From Bryobacterales bacterium (GTDB lineage: Bacteria; Acidobacteriota; Terriglobia; Bryobacterales; Bryobacteraceae), in contig PKZC01000422.1 in NCBI GenBank assembly GCA_003132905.1, forward strand, positions 1-19,590: 19,590 bases of DNA, in the 5' to 3' direction. Below the pieces are notes generated by a model, which did no database searches, was not told the DNA's origin, and saw only the letters and a program-made list of their open reading frames with translations. This document shows positions 1 through 9,952 of this stretch, one piece after another. The position numbers were made by a program, and so were the translations under genes. How positions within the stretch are numbered: the stretch's first letter is position 1; each line of letters begins with the position of its first letter.

Positions 1-8
1 AAGTGTTT

Positions 9-428
9 TTAGACACGGTCTGCTAACCCTGCGATGTTAGGATTCATGGCGGTATTGGGAGTGGCTCCATACCCTTGAGGCCCGCCGCCCCCGGGTACCG
101 CGGTGTTCGATGGAACAGTGGCGTTAGCCGTCGAATTCGCGCGCACCAAGTGCGTATGAGTCGGCATCTGCCCCGTCAGCAGCGTTACATTCGCGACGCC
201 GGCCTTTTCACCCAGCACCACGCCATTTCCGGAATGAACCGGCACAGAGCCTTGCAGGTTCGGAAGCATAAAGTTGGTGCTACCGTTTCCACCGTAAGTA
301 GTCCCAAGCAGCGAGAACAGGGCTTGGAACTGGTTGATCGCCAAAGTTTGACCATTGCACATCTGCCAGCCTTTGGGAGCAAACCCAAAACCAAACATCC
401 TGATCTCGGATAAATATTGATCAGACAT
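9..428 (-). CDS. Phage tail collar-domain protein (microcystin-dependent protein-like), short at the C terminus
   Basis: The 139-residue protein opens with the collar-domain signature: YLSEIRMFGFGFAPKGWQMCNGQTL, then the LFSLLGTTYGGNG box, LPNLQGSVPVHSG and the MPTHTHLV segment. Its paralogue 35 bases upstream (464-973) shows the same order. The ATG at 428 is preceded by a purine-rich AAGGAGAGGA stretch. Proteins of this family are found in phage tail fibres and, as stand-alone genes, in many bacteria; the chromosomal versions have no settled function. No signal peptide is visible. The protein stops at TAA (9-11) after a Gly/Pro/Asn-rich linker. It therefore lacks the final 30-40 residues (GGS-PH-N-MPY ... 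IALYG-FP) present in the paralogue. None of the three frames of the last 8 bases resembles that missing segment. It is either naturally short, truncated, or frameshifted just before the window edge. It is last in a five-gene minus-strand cluster. Confidence 0.85.
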   Translation of the reverse strand: MSDQYLSEIRMFGFGFAPKGWQMCNGQTLAINQFQALFSLLGTTYGGNGSTNFMLPNLQGSVPVHSGNGVVLGEKAGVANVTLLTGQMPTHTHLVRANSTANATVPSNTAVPGGGGPQGYGATPNTAMNPNIAGLADRV

Positions 429-463
429 TCTCTCATCCTCTCCTTTTCAGTTGTGGCCGCGCG

Positions 464-973
464 CTAGTTGCGCGAGGGGAACATGCCATACAGCGCAATG
501 ATGTACGTAATGCACTGGTACGGCATTCGATTTTCGTGCGGTAGCGACCCGCCCGCAGGCTGAACCATACCTGAGCTCATCGCTACCGATGGCACCGAGG
601 AGGAAAACAGCAGCTGGCCACTTCCGTACGTTCTGCCGGTCGGGTCCGGGGACCCGCCCGTGGATGCGCCCATCACGATGTGACCATGCTGGGGGAGCTG
701 GTTCTGCTGCAACGTCACCGTTTCCGTTCCAGCCTTCTGGCCCAAGACGTAATTGTTGCCCGATGGATCGGTCCCGGCATGGATTGGAATCCGGCCACGA
801 AGATCTGGCAGCTGAAAAGTCGATATGCCGTCTCCTCCGTAGGTCGTGCCCAGCAGCGCAAACAGAGCGTCGAATTGGCTGATACTGAGTGTCCGGCCGT
901 CGCAAAACGCCCAATCGCGCGGCGCGAAATTTCCGGCGAAGAGCCGTAGCTCGCCGATATAAGGGTTACCCAT
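464..973 (-). CDS. Phage tail collar-domain protein (microcystin-dependent protein-like)
   Basis: This 169-residue protein is a full-length collar-domain protein. It has the N-terminal IGELRLFAGNFAPRDWAFCDG box, the LFALLGTTYGGDG box, LPDLRGRIPIHAG (the collar motif), the QLPQHGHIV segment, a variable Gly/Ser-rich middle, and the family-typical end GGSLPHENRMPY...IIALYGMFPSRN. The start is well fixed by AGGAGG nine bases before ATG 973. No signal peptide or membrane segment is seen, so it is either cytoplasmic or exported by a route the sequence does not show. It lies 71 bases after the third collagen-like gene and 35 bases before the second collar gene, on the same strand, so co-transcription is likely. 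In phages such domains sit in the receptor-binding or short tail fibre. The pairing here with secreted collagen-like proteins suggests a fibre or adhesion role, which is inference. Confidence 0.9.
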   Translation of the reverse strand: MGNPYIGELRLFAGNFAPRDWAFCDGRTLSISQFDALFALLGTTYGGDGISTFQLPDLRGRIPIHAGTDPSGNNYVLGQKAGTETVTLQQNQLPQHGHIVMGASTGGSPDPTGRTYGSGQLLFSSSVPSVAMSSGMVQPAGGSLPHENRMPYQCITYIIALYGMFPSRN

Positions 974-1009
974 TCTCCTTCTCCTCCTTCAAATGAACTC
1001 AACTGCCTT

Positions 1010-1025
1010 GCCGCTCTCCAGCGGC
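1010..1025 (-). other. Small stem-loop in the collagen-to-collar intergenic gap
   Basis: On the minus strand GCCGCT-GGAG-AGCGGC forms a perfect 6-bp stem with a 4-base loop. It lies between the stop of the third collagen-like gene (1045) and the ribosome-binding site of the first collar gene. No T-run follows, so it is not a convincing intrinsic terminator. It could stabilise or process the transcript between the two gene types, or be chance. Confidence 0.35.
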
Positions 1026-1044
1026 CTTGATCAGCTTGGTCGCC

Positions 1045-2981
<1,937 letters not shown>

Positions 2982-2985
<4 letters not shown>

Positions 2986-3491
2986 CCTGCTGCTCCGGGG
3001 GCGCCGCTAGGTCCCTGTGCGCCGGGCGGGCCCTGATTACCAATCATCCCCTGTGGACCGGTCGGACCCATTGTTCCCGTGGCCCCTGCAGTGCCATTCA
3101 TGCCTGTCGGACCCGCCGGTCCTTGCGGGCCTGTGGGACCGGTCCCGCCTGGCACTCCGGTTGGACCAATTGGACCTGCGGCCCCGATCGAACCGGGGGT
3201 TCCGGTCGCTCCCTGAGGACCGGCAGCGCCGGTATTGCCTGCCGGACCCATCGGGCCAGTGGCGCCGGACGGCCCTGTAAATCCAGTTGCACCCGCGGGT
3301 CCCGCCATGCCGGTATTGCCTGTCGGACCCATCGGTCCAGTGCTGCCGGTAGCGCCAGTGGCACCAGTTGCGCCCGTCGATCCCGTCGGACCGGGTGCGC
3401 CAGTAGCGCCAGTGGGTCCCACCGAGCCAGTGGATCCGGTAGAGCCGGTTGGACCCTTGGTCCCAGTAGCCCCGGTCGGACCTGCAGTTCC
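2982..3491 (-). repeat. Gly-X-Y collagen-like triplet region of the second paralogue
   Basis: The region encodes residues 191-360. It contains an internal duplication: a 41-base segment at 3309-3349 recurs at 3228-3268, 81 bases away, with four mismatches by my count. In the protein this is GPMGP-GNTG-AGP-GATG appearing twice, 27 residues (nine triplets) apart. This suggests repeat expansion by unequal recombination. Confidence 0.85.
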
Positions 3492-4062
3492 GTTAAACAA
3501 GATCACCAGCGCCGCTGGGTGACTGGTAGCTTGATTCTCTTTGCTATCGAGAACCAGGCTGGCGTTCCCTTGCGCTGTGATGATGAACCCGTCGTTGGGA
3601 GCTCCGTTTAGCCAAGCCACCACTTGGCTGGTTACATCGATCTCGATGTATTGATTGATGGTGGTAATGGGAATGCCGCTCTGAATGGTTGCGCCCGGTC
3701 CGGGTACGGGGTTGGTGACGCCGTTGACAGTGTTCTCAGACCAAGGGGCATTCGCCAGGGAAACAGTAATCGATCCGAAGGCCGAAATGTTGTCCACGAA
3801 GATACGCAGTTTCGCCGAACTTACATCGGCGCTCGTTGCGCCCGGCGGCAATTTCGTCAAATCGAACTGCAACAAACCTTCCGAATTATTCGCTCCGCCG
3901 ATATCGATTAGCGGTTGCGCGCCGTAGTTGTTCGGGTCGCCAGGATTAATGTAAGCGTCGCCCGCCAGCGGCGCGAAGCCGGCCAGCAGCATCCCCGGAA
4001 GGAAAAGAGCCAAGCCGATTGCGGCGATCCGGATTCCATTCGATTTTGTTGGCATCTTCATG

Positions 4063-5547
4063 TTATTCGTCCTCCGACAACAGATACCAATGGCCGCTTC
4101 CATCCGAGATGAACTGAGCCCAGTTGGCGCTGTTCTCGAAGAACGTGCCTTGAGGGTTATACGGAGGGGTGCCGCCGCCTGCCCCGTTCGCGGCAGCCAC
4201 AGAGCTTACTCCCAGAATCTGGTCGGTTCCCGTCGGGTAATAATCCGTGAAAGCGTTGGTGTAAGGATTGGTGCTCAGCACTGCGATCACCTGACCGGCT
4301 GTAGTCGCTGGTGGTAACTGCACGTTATAGGGACCGCCAAAGCTCTGGTCGGCCGTCGTGCTTAAAAGGAAGAAATGATCGGTGGTGTTAGCCGGGATGA
4401 CGACCGTTGCCGTCGATTTATCGTAGTTCCCCAGGTTGACGATGGCATAGGTCGTATTGTTAAACAGGCCCGTAGGCCCCGTTGCTCCCTCGGGTCCCGG
4501 GTTGCCGGCCCCTCCCTGCGGACCTTGACTTCCGTTAGGGCCTTGCGCCCCTATCGCACCTGCGGGTCCAACCGATCCCTGATTCCCGAGCGCGCCATTT
4601 GGTCCGGTCGGCCCCGCGGCCCCGGCGGGTCCAACTGATCCGTTACTGCCAGTATTCCCTTGAGCTCCTTGCACGCCCATCGCGCCGCTAGCTCCGGTTG
4701 CGCCGGGAGTTCCATTCGAACCGATTGCGCCCGGAGACCCGCTCGGACCGGTGGGTCCGGTTGTACCCGTAAGGCCAGGCGGACCCATCGGTCCGGCAGA
4801 TCCTACTGCGCCGGTGGATCCCGTAGCTCCGGTCGGTCCAGTGAAGCCAGTCGCGCCGTTCGGCCCTTGCGGTCCGGTAGGTCCGGCCACTGTTCCGGTT
4901 GGGCCTGTCGGCCCTGTTGAGCCTTGTGCTCCGGTAGCGCCGGTCGGACCCGTGGGACCCATGGCCCCGGTTGGGCCAGTAGCTCCTGACGGACCCGAAA
5001 GATAGATTTCGAGGACCGCTTGGTGGCTGGTGCTTGGGCTTTCTTTCGAATCGAAGAAAACGTAAGTGGAGGTTGGGTCCGCTACGATCAGGAAACCGTT
5101 GTTGGTGGCGCCGTTCAGCCACGCTTTTACCTGCGTCGTAACATCGATCACAATGTAGGCTTCCGCAACGCTAATGGGCACGTCCATGGCTACCGGATTT
5201 CCAGGAGTTGGATAGCCCGTGCCAGTTACGGTGGCTTCGTTCCAGGCGCCGTTCGCCGCGTAAATATCCACGGCGCCGGCTTGCCGGATCGTACTGACGA
5301 ACAATCGTAAGCTGGCGTTTGAAACCTGGGCTGCCGTAGTCCCTGCCGGAAGCGCTGCGAAACTGAACTGCAACAGTCCTTGAGAATTCGCTGGACCACC
5401 GATATTAATCGTCGCCAAGGCGCCGGAAAAACCAGCCCCGCCAGGGTTGAAGTAGGCGTCGCCCACCAACTGCACCTGGTCCGCCCAGATGACGCTTTGC
5501 AAAAACGAAGCCAAGCCGACAGCCAGTAAAATCCTGGAGCTTCTCAT
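4063..5547 (-). CDS. Secreted DNRLRE-domain / collagen-like repeat protein (first paralogue)
   Basis: This 494-residue protein is first in the cluster. ATG 5547 follows GGGAGGG with short spacing, and no other start gives the signal peptide ([22 protein letters not shown], cleavage near 22/23). Residues about 24-183 are a DNRLRE-type domain with WNEATV at 102-107 and FDSKES...TSHQ. Residues 185-360 are Gly-X-Y triplets with one phase break (GTVAGPT, near 218-224) and a single Glu. Residues 361-494 are the conserved C-terminal domain with [17 protein letters not shown] and the end [25 protein letters not shown] domains occur in surface and secreted proteins of many bacteria and archaea, and collagen-like rods in bacterial adhesins, spore filaments and phage tail fibres. 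Its TAA lies one base before the next gene's ATG. A surface filament subunit is my inference; the partner and location are not shown by the sequence. Confidence 0.9.
   Translation of the reverse strand: MRSSRILLAVGLASFLQSVIWADQVQLVGDAYFNPGGAGFSGALATINIGGPANSQGLLQFSFAALPAGTTAAQVSNASLRLFVSTIRQAGAVDIYAANGAWNEATVTGTGYPTPGNPVAMDVPISVAEAYIVIDVTTQVKAWLNGATNNGFLIVADPTSTYVFFDSKESPSTSHQAVLEIYLSGPSGATGPTGAMGPTGPTGATGAQGSTGPTGPTGTVAGPTGPQGPNGATGFTGPTGATGSTGAVGSAGPMGPPGLTGTTGPTGPSGSPGAIGSNGTPGATGASGAMGVQGAQGNTGSNGSVGPAGAAGPTGPNGALGNQGSVGPAGAIGAQGPNGSQGPQGGAGNPGPEGATGPTGLFNNTTYAIVNLGNYDKSTATVVIPANTTDHFFLLSTTADQSFGGPYNVQLPPATTAGQVIAVLSTNPYTNAFTDYYPTGTDQILGVSSVAAANGAGGGTPPYNPQGTFFENSANWAQFISDGSGHWYLLSEDE
4468..4995 (-). 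repeat. Gly-X-Y collagen-like triplet region of the first paralogue
   Basis: The region encodes residues 185-360. The N-terminal half is Thr-rich (GPT, GAT), while the C-terminal half shifts towards Asn, Gln and Ala in X/Y (GSN, GAQ, GPN, GPQ). One extra residue interrupts the triplet phase near residue 220. Such an interruption can introduce a kink in a collagen helix. Confidence 0.85.
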
Positions 5548-5945
5548 TCGCCCTCCCGTGCCGTATCCTCGCTTACCCTTTCGGCAAGCAATGGTTGGAC
5601 CCCGCGCCAGCCTACGCTATATTTTTCATTTGCTGCGCCGCTGCCGCTAAACCGATTCATAAACGAGAAAACCAATCGCGTAAGCACACGAACAGTGCTT
5701 TAATACATGCCGCGTCCCGCAAGACACTGGTCCAGTAACCTTACTCTTCAATTAATCTTTGAAAGCGTACCAGTATTTTTCGCGAAATACAATCGGTAAC
5801 GGTACCGTGGTTACCATTGACAACACGCCCGCCCAGGAAAAGAGCGCAATTGTAGCAACGCAATTGTCATTTCAGGCGCAAGGAGAGCGGCAGAACCGTG
5901 TGTCTGCGATGCGGCGCGGCTTTCGGCGAAGGGTTTCGCTAAGGA
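5548..5945. other. Intergenic region between aceE and the collagen-like cluster
   Basis: These 398 bases hold no convincing gene; the one plus-strand open frame has no family resemblance. The promoter of the collagen-like cluster (minus strand) should lie here, but I see no clear -35/-10 pair. An AT-rich stretch near 5620-5632 is the best place for a -10 element. Two short structured sites occur: an interrupted inverted repeat GGTAAC...GTTACC (5795-5815), and CGCAATTGT repeated in direct orientation at 5845-5853 and 5859-5867, each copy containing the self-complementary CAATTG. No T-run hairpin that would terminate aceE is evident. Confidence 0.5.
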
Positions 5946-8618
5946 TTACTTCGTGGCCGGGTCGGCGCTTTCCGGATCCAGGCCCAGTGCGAGGATAGCG
6001 GCTTTGGCGCGTTCCTTATCGAACTTGCCGTCACGCGCCAAACGCGCCAGAGTGGCCGCCGCGATGGCTTCCGCTCCGTTCTCGAAGTGCTTCCGCAAGT
6101 ATTCCCGATTCTCGCTGCGCCCGAAGCCGTCGGTTCCAAGCGTGACTAAACGATTGGGGAGCCAGGGCGCGATTTGATCGGCCACCACTTTCATGTAATC
6201 GGTGGAAGCGATAATCGGTCCGGACACGCCTTCCAGTGTTTGCAGAAGATAAGGTTTGCGTTCGGGCTCGGTGGGATGCAAACGGTTCCAGCGCTCCACT
6301 TCCAAAGCGTCGCGCCGCAATTCGTTATAGCTGGTGATGCTCCAGACATCGGCTGCAACCTGATACTGCTCGGCCAGGATCTTCTGCGCGCGCAAAGCTT
6401 CATTCAGAATTGGGCCGCTTCCAAAAAGCTGCACTTGGGGGTTGCCATTTTCAGCCGCTTTGAAGCGATACATGCCGCGCAGGATTCCCTTCGCTACGCC
6501 TTCCGGCATCGCGGGCTGTGCGTAGTTTTCGTTATAGATGGTCAGATAATAGAAGCGGTCTTCCATCTCTTCATACATCCGCCGTATGCCATCCTGGATG
6601 ATCACCGCGATTTCAAAGGCGTATGCCGGATCGTAGCTGCGGCAGGTGGGTACGGTGCTCGCCAGCACTAAGCTATGCCCGTCTTGATGCTGCAGACCTT
6701 CGCCGGATAACGTGGTTCGGCCCGCGGTGCCACCCATCAAAAAGCCTTTGCCGCGGGAATCGGCGAACGCCCAAATGAGATCTCCGATGCGCTGGAATCC
6801 GAACATCGAATAGTAAGTAAAGAACGGAATCATCGGTACGCCGTAATTGGAGTACGAAGTTCCCGCCGCCGTGAACGACGACATCGATCCGGCCTCGTTA
6901 ATGCCTTCTTCCAGGATCTGGCCGTTCTTAGCTTCCTTGTAGAACAGGAAATTCTCGCTGTCCACCGGCTTGTAAAGCTGGCCCCGGCTGGCATAGATGC
7001 CATATTGCCGGAATAACGACTCCATGCCGAATGTTCTGGCTTCGTCCGGGATGATCGGCACAATGTACTGGCCCAGGTTCTTGTCTTTGAGCAGCAGCGT
7101 GAGCACGCGCACGAACGCCATGGTGGTGGACACTTCGCGCCCTTGCGATCCGGCCACCGATTCGGCGAAGGTCTCAAGCGGCGGCACTTGAATGCTGATC
7201 TTGGGCGTCGAGCGCGCCGGAAGGCTGCCGCCCATCGCTTCCCGCCGTTCGCGGATGTAGCGCATTTCGGGGCTGTCGTCCGGCGGCCGGTAGAATGACG
7301 CTGTGTGAACGGTCTCTTCGGAAATGGGGATGTCGAAGCGGCGGCGGAAATAAATCAACTCGTCTTCGTTCAGCTTCTTCTGCTGATGCGTGACGTTGCG
7401 GCCTTCGCCGGCTTCGCCCAGTCCGTATCCCTTGACGGTTTTAGCCAGGATCACCGTGGGCGCTCCGGTATGATCCAAAGCGCGCTGGTAGGCGTTGAAC
7501 ACCTTGAGCGGATCGTGGCCTCCGCGCCGCAGCGCGCCCACTTCTTCGTCCGACAAGTGCTCCACCAGTTTTAGCAGCTCCGGATATTTGCCAAAAAACT
7601 CTTTCCGGGTATAAGCGCCGCCTTTGGCTTTAAAATTCTGATATTCGCCGTCCACGCACTCATTCATGCGCTTGACCAGCAATCCGGTGGTGTCGCGAGC
7701 CAGCAAATCGTCCCAATTGCTGCCCCACAAAACTTTGATGACGTTCCATCCGGCGCCGCGGAAATGAGTTTCCAGTTCCGTAATGATTTGTCCGTTGCCG
7801 CGTACCGGCCCATCCAGCCGCTGCAGATTGCAGTTCACGACGAAAATCAGGTTGTCTAACCGCTCGCGCGAGGCCAGAGCAATCGCCCCAAGCGACTCTG
7901 GTTCGTCGGTTTCGCCGTCGCCCAAGAAAGCCCAAATCTTGCGCGCTGTCACCGGGATGATCCCGCGATTCTCCAGGTATCGCATGAAGCGCGCCTGGTA
8001 AATGGCATTGATGGGGCCAAGGCCCATCGAGACCGTCGGAAACTGCCAGAAATCCTTCATCAGCCACGGATGCGGATAGGAGGACAACCCCGGATGTTCC
8101 CGCAATTCGTGCCGGAAGTTTTCCAGGTGCTTTTCGTTCAGACGGCCTTCCAGATACGCTCGCGCATATTCGCCCGGTGAGGCATGGCCCTGGAAGTAGA
8201 CAAAATCCCCCGGCTCATCTCCGTGCCGCGCGTGGAAGAAGTGGTTGTGTCCCACCTCGGCTAACGTTGCAAGCGAAGCATAGGTGGAAATATGGCCGCC
8301 GATGCCGCTGTCGTGTTTGTTGGCGCGCACCACCATGGCCATGGCATTCCAACGGATGAGGCTCTTGATCCGCCGCTCAATGGCGCGATCGCCCGGATAA
8401 GGCACTTCTTCATCCACTGGGATGGTATTGATATAAGGCGTTTTCAGCCCGCTGGGAGTCTGGACACCATAGAGGGCCGCACGGTCTGACAGGCGCGCGA
8501 GCAGGTAGGCGGCGCGTTCTACCCCACCCTCCTCCACGATACCGTCCAGGGCCTCCAGCCATTCGCTGGTCTCTTGTGCGTTGGGATCCTCGCTGGTTAC
8601 GAGTTTTGTTGCAAGCAT
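5946..8618 (-). CDS. aceE: Pyruvate dehydrogenase E1 component, homodimeric type
   Basis: The 890-residue protein matches the length and architecture of the homodimeric, thiamine-diphosphate E1 of the pyruvate dehydrogenase complex. That enzyme decarboxylates pyruvate and acetylates the lipoyl groups of E2. Visible landmarks are GGH (H109), FQGH (H145) and the ThDP/Mg motif GDGETDEPES at 233-242 ending in NCNLQRLDGPV (262-272). The flexible-loop histidine follows in GEGRNVTHQQKK (H411), and the cofactor-activating glutamate lies in EGINEAG (E575). After it comes the typical IPFFTYYSMFGFQRIGD. These correspond by position to His106, His142, His407 and Glu571 of the E. coli enzyme, so it should be active. 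It sits alone: no E2, E3 or regulator gene adjoins it in this window. No good ribosome-binding site precedes ATG 8618, so translation from a short or weak leader is possible. The next downstream gene on this strand starts 398 bases away. Confidence 0.96.
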   Translation of the reverse strand: MLATKLVTSEDPNAQETSEWLEALDGIVEEGGVERAAYLLARLSDRAALYGVQTPSGLKTPYINTIPVDEEVPYPGDRAIERRIKSLIRWNAMAMVVRANKHDSGIGGHISTYASLATLAEVGHNHFFHARHGDEPGDFVYFQGHASPGEYARAYLEGRLNEKHLENFRHELREHPGLSSYPHPWLMKDFWQFPTVSMGLGPINAIYQARFMRYLENRGIIPVTARKIWAFLGDGETDEPESLGAIALASRERLDNLIFVVNCNLQRLDGPVRGNGQIITELETHFRGAGWNVIKVLWGSNWDDLLARDTTGLLVKRMNECVDGEYQNFKAKGGAYTRKEFFGKYPELLKLVEHLSDEEVGALRRGGHDPLKVFNAYQRALDHTGAPTVILAKTVKGYGLGEAGEGRNVTHQQKKLNEDELIYFRRRFDIPISEETVHTASFYRPPDDSPEMRYIRERREAMGGSLPARSTPKISIQVPPLETFAESVAGSQGREVSTTMAFVRVLTLLLKDKNLGQYIVPIIPDEARTFGMESLFRQYGIYASRGQLYKPVDSENFLFYKEAKNGQILEEGINEAGSMSSFTAAGTSYSNYGVPMIPFFTYYSMFGFQRIGDLIWAFADSRGKGFLMGGTAGRTTLSGEGLQHQDGHSLVLASTVPTCRSYDPAYAFEIAVIIQDGIRRMYEEMEDRFYYLTIYNENYAQPAMPEGVAKGILRGMYRFKAAENGNPQVQLFGSGPILNEALRAQKILAEQYQVAADVWSITSYNELRRDALEVERWNRLHPTEPERKPYLLQTLEGVSGPIIASTDYMKVVADQIAPWLPNRLVTLGTDGFGRSENREYLRKHFENGAEAIAAATLARLARDGKFDKERAKAAILALGLDPESADPATK

Positions 8619-8641
8619 GGGTTTGAATTCGGGTCACTTTC

Positions 8642-8650
8642 AACATAGCA
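8642..8650 (-). promoter_or_regulatory. Possible extended -10 element of aceE
   Basis: The minus strand reads TGCTATGTT 24 bases before the aceE ATG, which fits an extended -10 box (TG-n-TATnnT). No recognisable -35 hexamer lies 16-18 bases upstream. A start a few bases downstream would leave a leader of only about 15-20 bases, consistent with the missing ribosome-binding site. The support is weak. Confidence 0.25.
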
Positions 8651-8678
8651 TTTGTGAGACTACCGGAGCTTTTGACGG

Positions 8679-8708
8679 CCTGATGGCTTCGACAAAACCT
8701 GATGGCTT
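8679..8708. repeat. 11-bp direct repeat upstream of aceE
   Basis: CCTGATGGCTT occurs at 8679-8689 and again, identical, at 8698-8708. The spacing is 19 bases, close to two helical turns, so both copies face the same side of the DNA. The pair lies about 60-90 bases before the aceE start, upstream of the possible -10 element. It could be an activator or repressor site for aceE. Confidence 0.5.
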
Positions 8709-8758
8709 TCGCTAACGTGGCGGGCTAGCAAGGACGGGGCTGGGTGAATCGGCGGTGT

Positions 8759-9177
8759 TCAGCCAAAACGGCCACAGCGGCAACTATTGCTATGATAGCT
8801 CGGCTGGGAGGCGATCGAGTTCCGGCGTGGGTCCGCGTCGTCGAGACTCACGTTTCGATTCCTCCCAGCCTTCCGAGGCCCGCACCGATCGCGGGTATAA
8901 CACGTTACTTCCCGCGCGCGCGCCTGTTCCTCGATGTGCGCGCCCGAGAAAGCTCCGTCAACGGGCCGCCGTTTCCGAGGGATCCTGGCGGACACTTTGC
9001 GCAGCCAGTTTCTCTCGACCGGAAACGGGCAATGCGGTCGCTCCGACACCAAAGAATAGTAATCGCCTTCTCAACCAAATGCAGCTCCCGGCGCAGCCTC
9101 TTTAGCCGCACGTTGACCAAGCGCACAGCCACTCTCGTGTCGTTCTCTGACGACTTTGCGACCAGATTCGCCTGCAT
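8759..9177 (-). pseudogene. Possible decayed small hypothetical gene
   Basis: From an ATG at 9177 the minus strand reads a 90-residue frame with a basic amphipathic start (VRLKRLRRELHLVEKAITIL). This resembles short coiled-coil hypothetical proteins that I associate with Acidobacteria, though this is memory rather than a search. The similarity fades after residue about 45. The overlapping frame from 9052 then offers a basic segment (KVSARIPRKRRPVDGAF) that could be the continuation after a frameshift. There is no strong ribosome-binding site. It may be a relic, or chance. Confidence 0.22.
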
Positions 9178-9266
9178 TCTTTCTTCAATCCTTCGCCCCG
9201 GGCACGCTCTGTGACATTCCAGTTTAGGCGTAACTGTGGACAGTGACTATCAGGATGTCTGTGAAT

Positions 9267-9316
9267 TTGTTGTCCGATTTTGGACTACAAAAGCGTGCGG
9301 TTGTCAGTTCCCTGAC
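9267..9316 (-). terminator. Weak hairpins after the response regulator
   Basis: Immediately after the TAA, the minus strand folds GTCAG-GGAA-CTGAC (9303-9316, perfect 5-bp stem). A second imperfect hairpin follows, TTGT-A-GTCC / GGAC-A-ACAA (9267-9290, one mismatch). Neither is followed by a solid T-run, though TTTTG lies between them. They may slow or end transcription of the two-component operon; the evidence is modest. Confidence 0.3.
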
Positions 9317-9952
9317 TTAGTCGACGAGCTTATTCTGGATGGCGTAATGGATCAGTTCGGCATTGGTCCGCATGCGCATCTTTTCCATGAGACGCGCCCG
9401 GTAGGTGCTAATGGTTTTGTCGCTCAGAGATAATAGCTCGGCAATTTCGCTGAGAGTCTTGCCGGAAGCGATCAGGCGCATGACCTGGAACTCGCGATCG
9501 GACAAGGTCTCATCCGGCGGCCGGTCGACGCCACGTTCCAGATCGACGATCAGCTTCTCCGCCAGCGCCGTGCTTAAATACTTGCCGCCTTCGAGCACTT
9601 TATGAATGGCTCTTGATAGTTCCGCCCGAGGGCTGTCCTTAGTGATAAATCCGGCGGCCCCTGCTTTGAACGCACGGCGCGCGTATTGCTCCTCGGAATG
9701 CATGGTTAGCACCAGCACGGGAAGACGGGGACGGCTTTGCTTCAGCTCTTTGAGCACTTCCAGTCCGCCCTTGCCGGAGAAAGAGAGATCCAGCACCACG
9801 GCGTCCCAATCTTCTGCCAGCGCCATACGAAGCGCCTCCTCGGGAGTGCCGGCTTCGCCGCAGGAAATAGTGCCGGGTTGTTCGTCCAGCAGTCTTTTCA
9901 CGCCGTCCCGAACCACTTCGTGATCGTCGACAATCAAAACCTTGTGCATCAT
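9317..9952 (-). CDS. NarL/FixJ-family response regulator
   Basis: This 211-residue protein has a receiver domain (3-120) and a LuxR-type helix-turn-helix (about 148-207). The acidic pair D9-D10, phosphoacceptor D55 (VVLDLSF), T83 and K105 are all present, so it should be phosphorylatable. The DNA-binding part shows TLSDREFQVMRLIASGKTLSEIAELL...DKTISTYRARLMEKM, a full LuxR/NarL signature. The ATG at 9952 overlaps the kinase's TGA in ATGA, and a second ATG follows directly. GGGAG lies 4 bases before the first ATG and 7 before the second, so the second may be the one used. It is almost certainly the partner of the overlapping histidine kinase. Target genes are not evident from the sequence. Confidence 0.95.
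   Translation of the reverse strand: MMHKVLIVDDHEVVRDGVKRLLDEQPGTISCGEAGTPEEALRMALAEDWDAVVLDLSFSGKGGLEVLKELKQSRPRLPVLVLTMHSEEQYARRAFKAGAAGFITKDSPRAELSRAIHKVLEGGKYLSTALAEKLIVDLERGVDRPPDETLSDREFQVMRLIASGKTLSEIAELLSLSDKTISTYRARLMEKMRMRTNAELIHYAIQNKLVD

Larger units (their letters stand above)
8619..9316. other. Gene-poor stretch upstream of aceE
   Basis: Nearly 700 bases contain no gene I can firmly support. Open frames on both strands overlap each other and lack family motifs. Recognisable items are a possible aceE promoter element, an 11-bp direct repeat, a possible decayed small gene, and hairpin sequences after the response regulator. Each is given separately. Confidence 0.5.

Noticed and set aside
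9..973. Prophage or tailocin explanation for the collar genes.
   Set aside because: No capsid, sheath, tube, baseplate, lysis or integration genes in the window; the neighbours are secreted collagen-like proteins. It could still be revived by sequence left of position 1.
6174..6671. Plus-strand open frame opposite aceE.
   Set aside because: Shadow of a clear enzyme gene; no motifs or start signal.
8913..8923. Alternating CG run that could form Z-DNA.
   Set aside because: Only 11 bases in a GC-rich genome; expected by chance.
8744..9214. 156-codon plus-strand open frame in the gap upstream of aceE.
   Set aside because: No ribosome-binding site, Arg/Ser/Pro-rich random-looking composition, and no recognisable motif.
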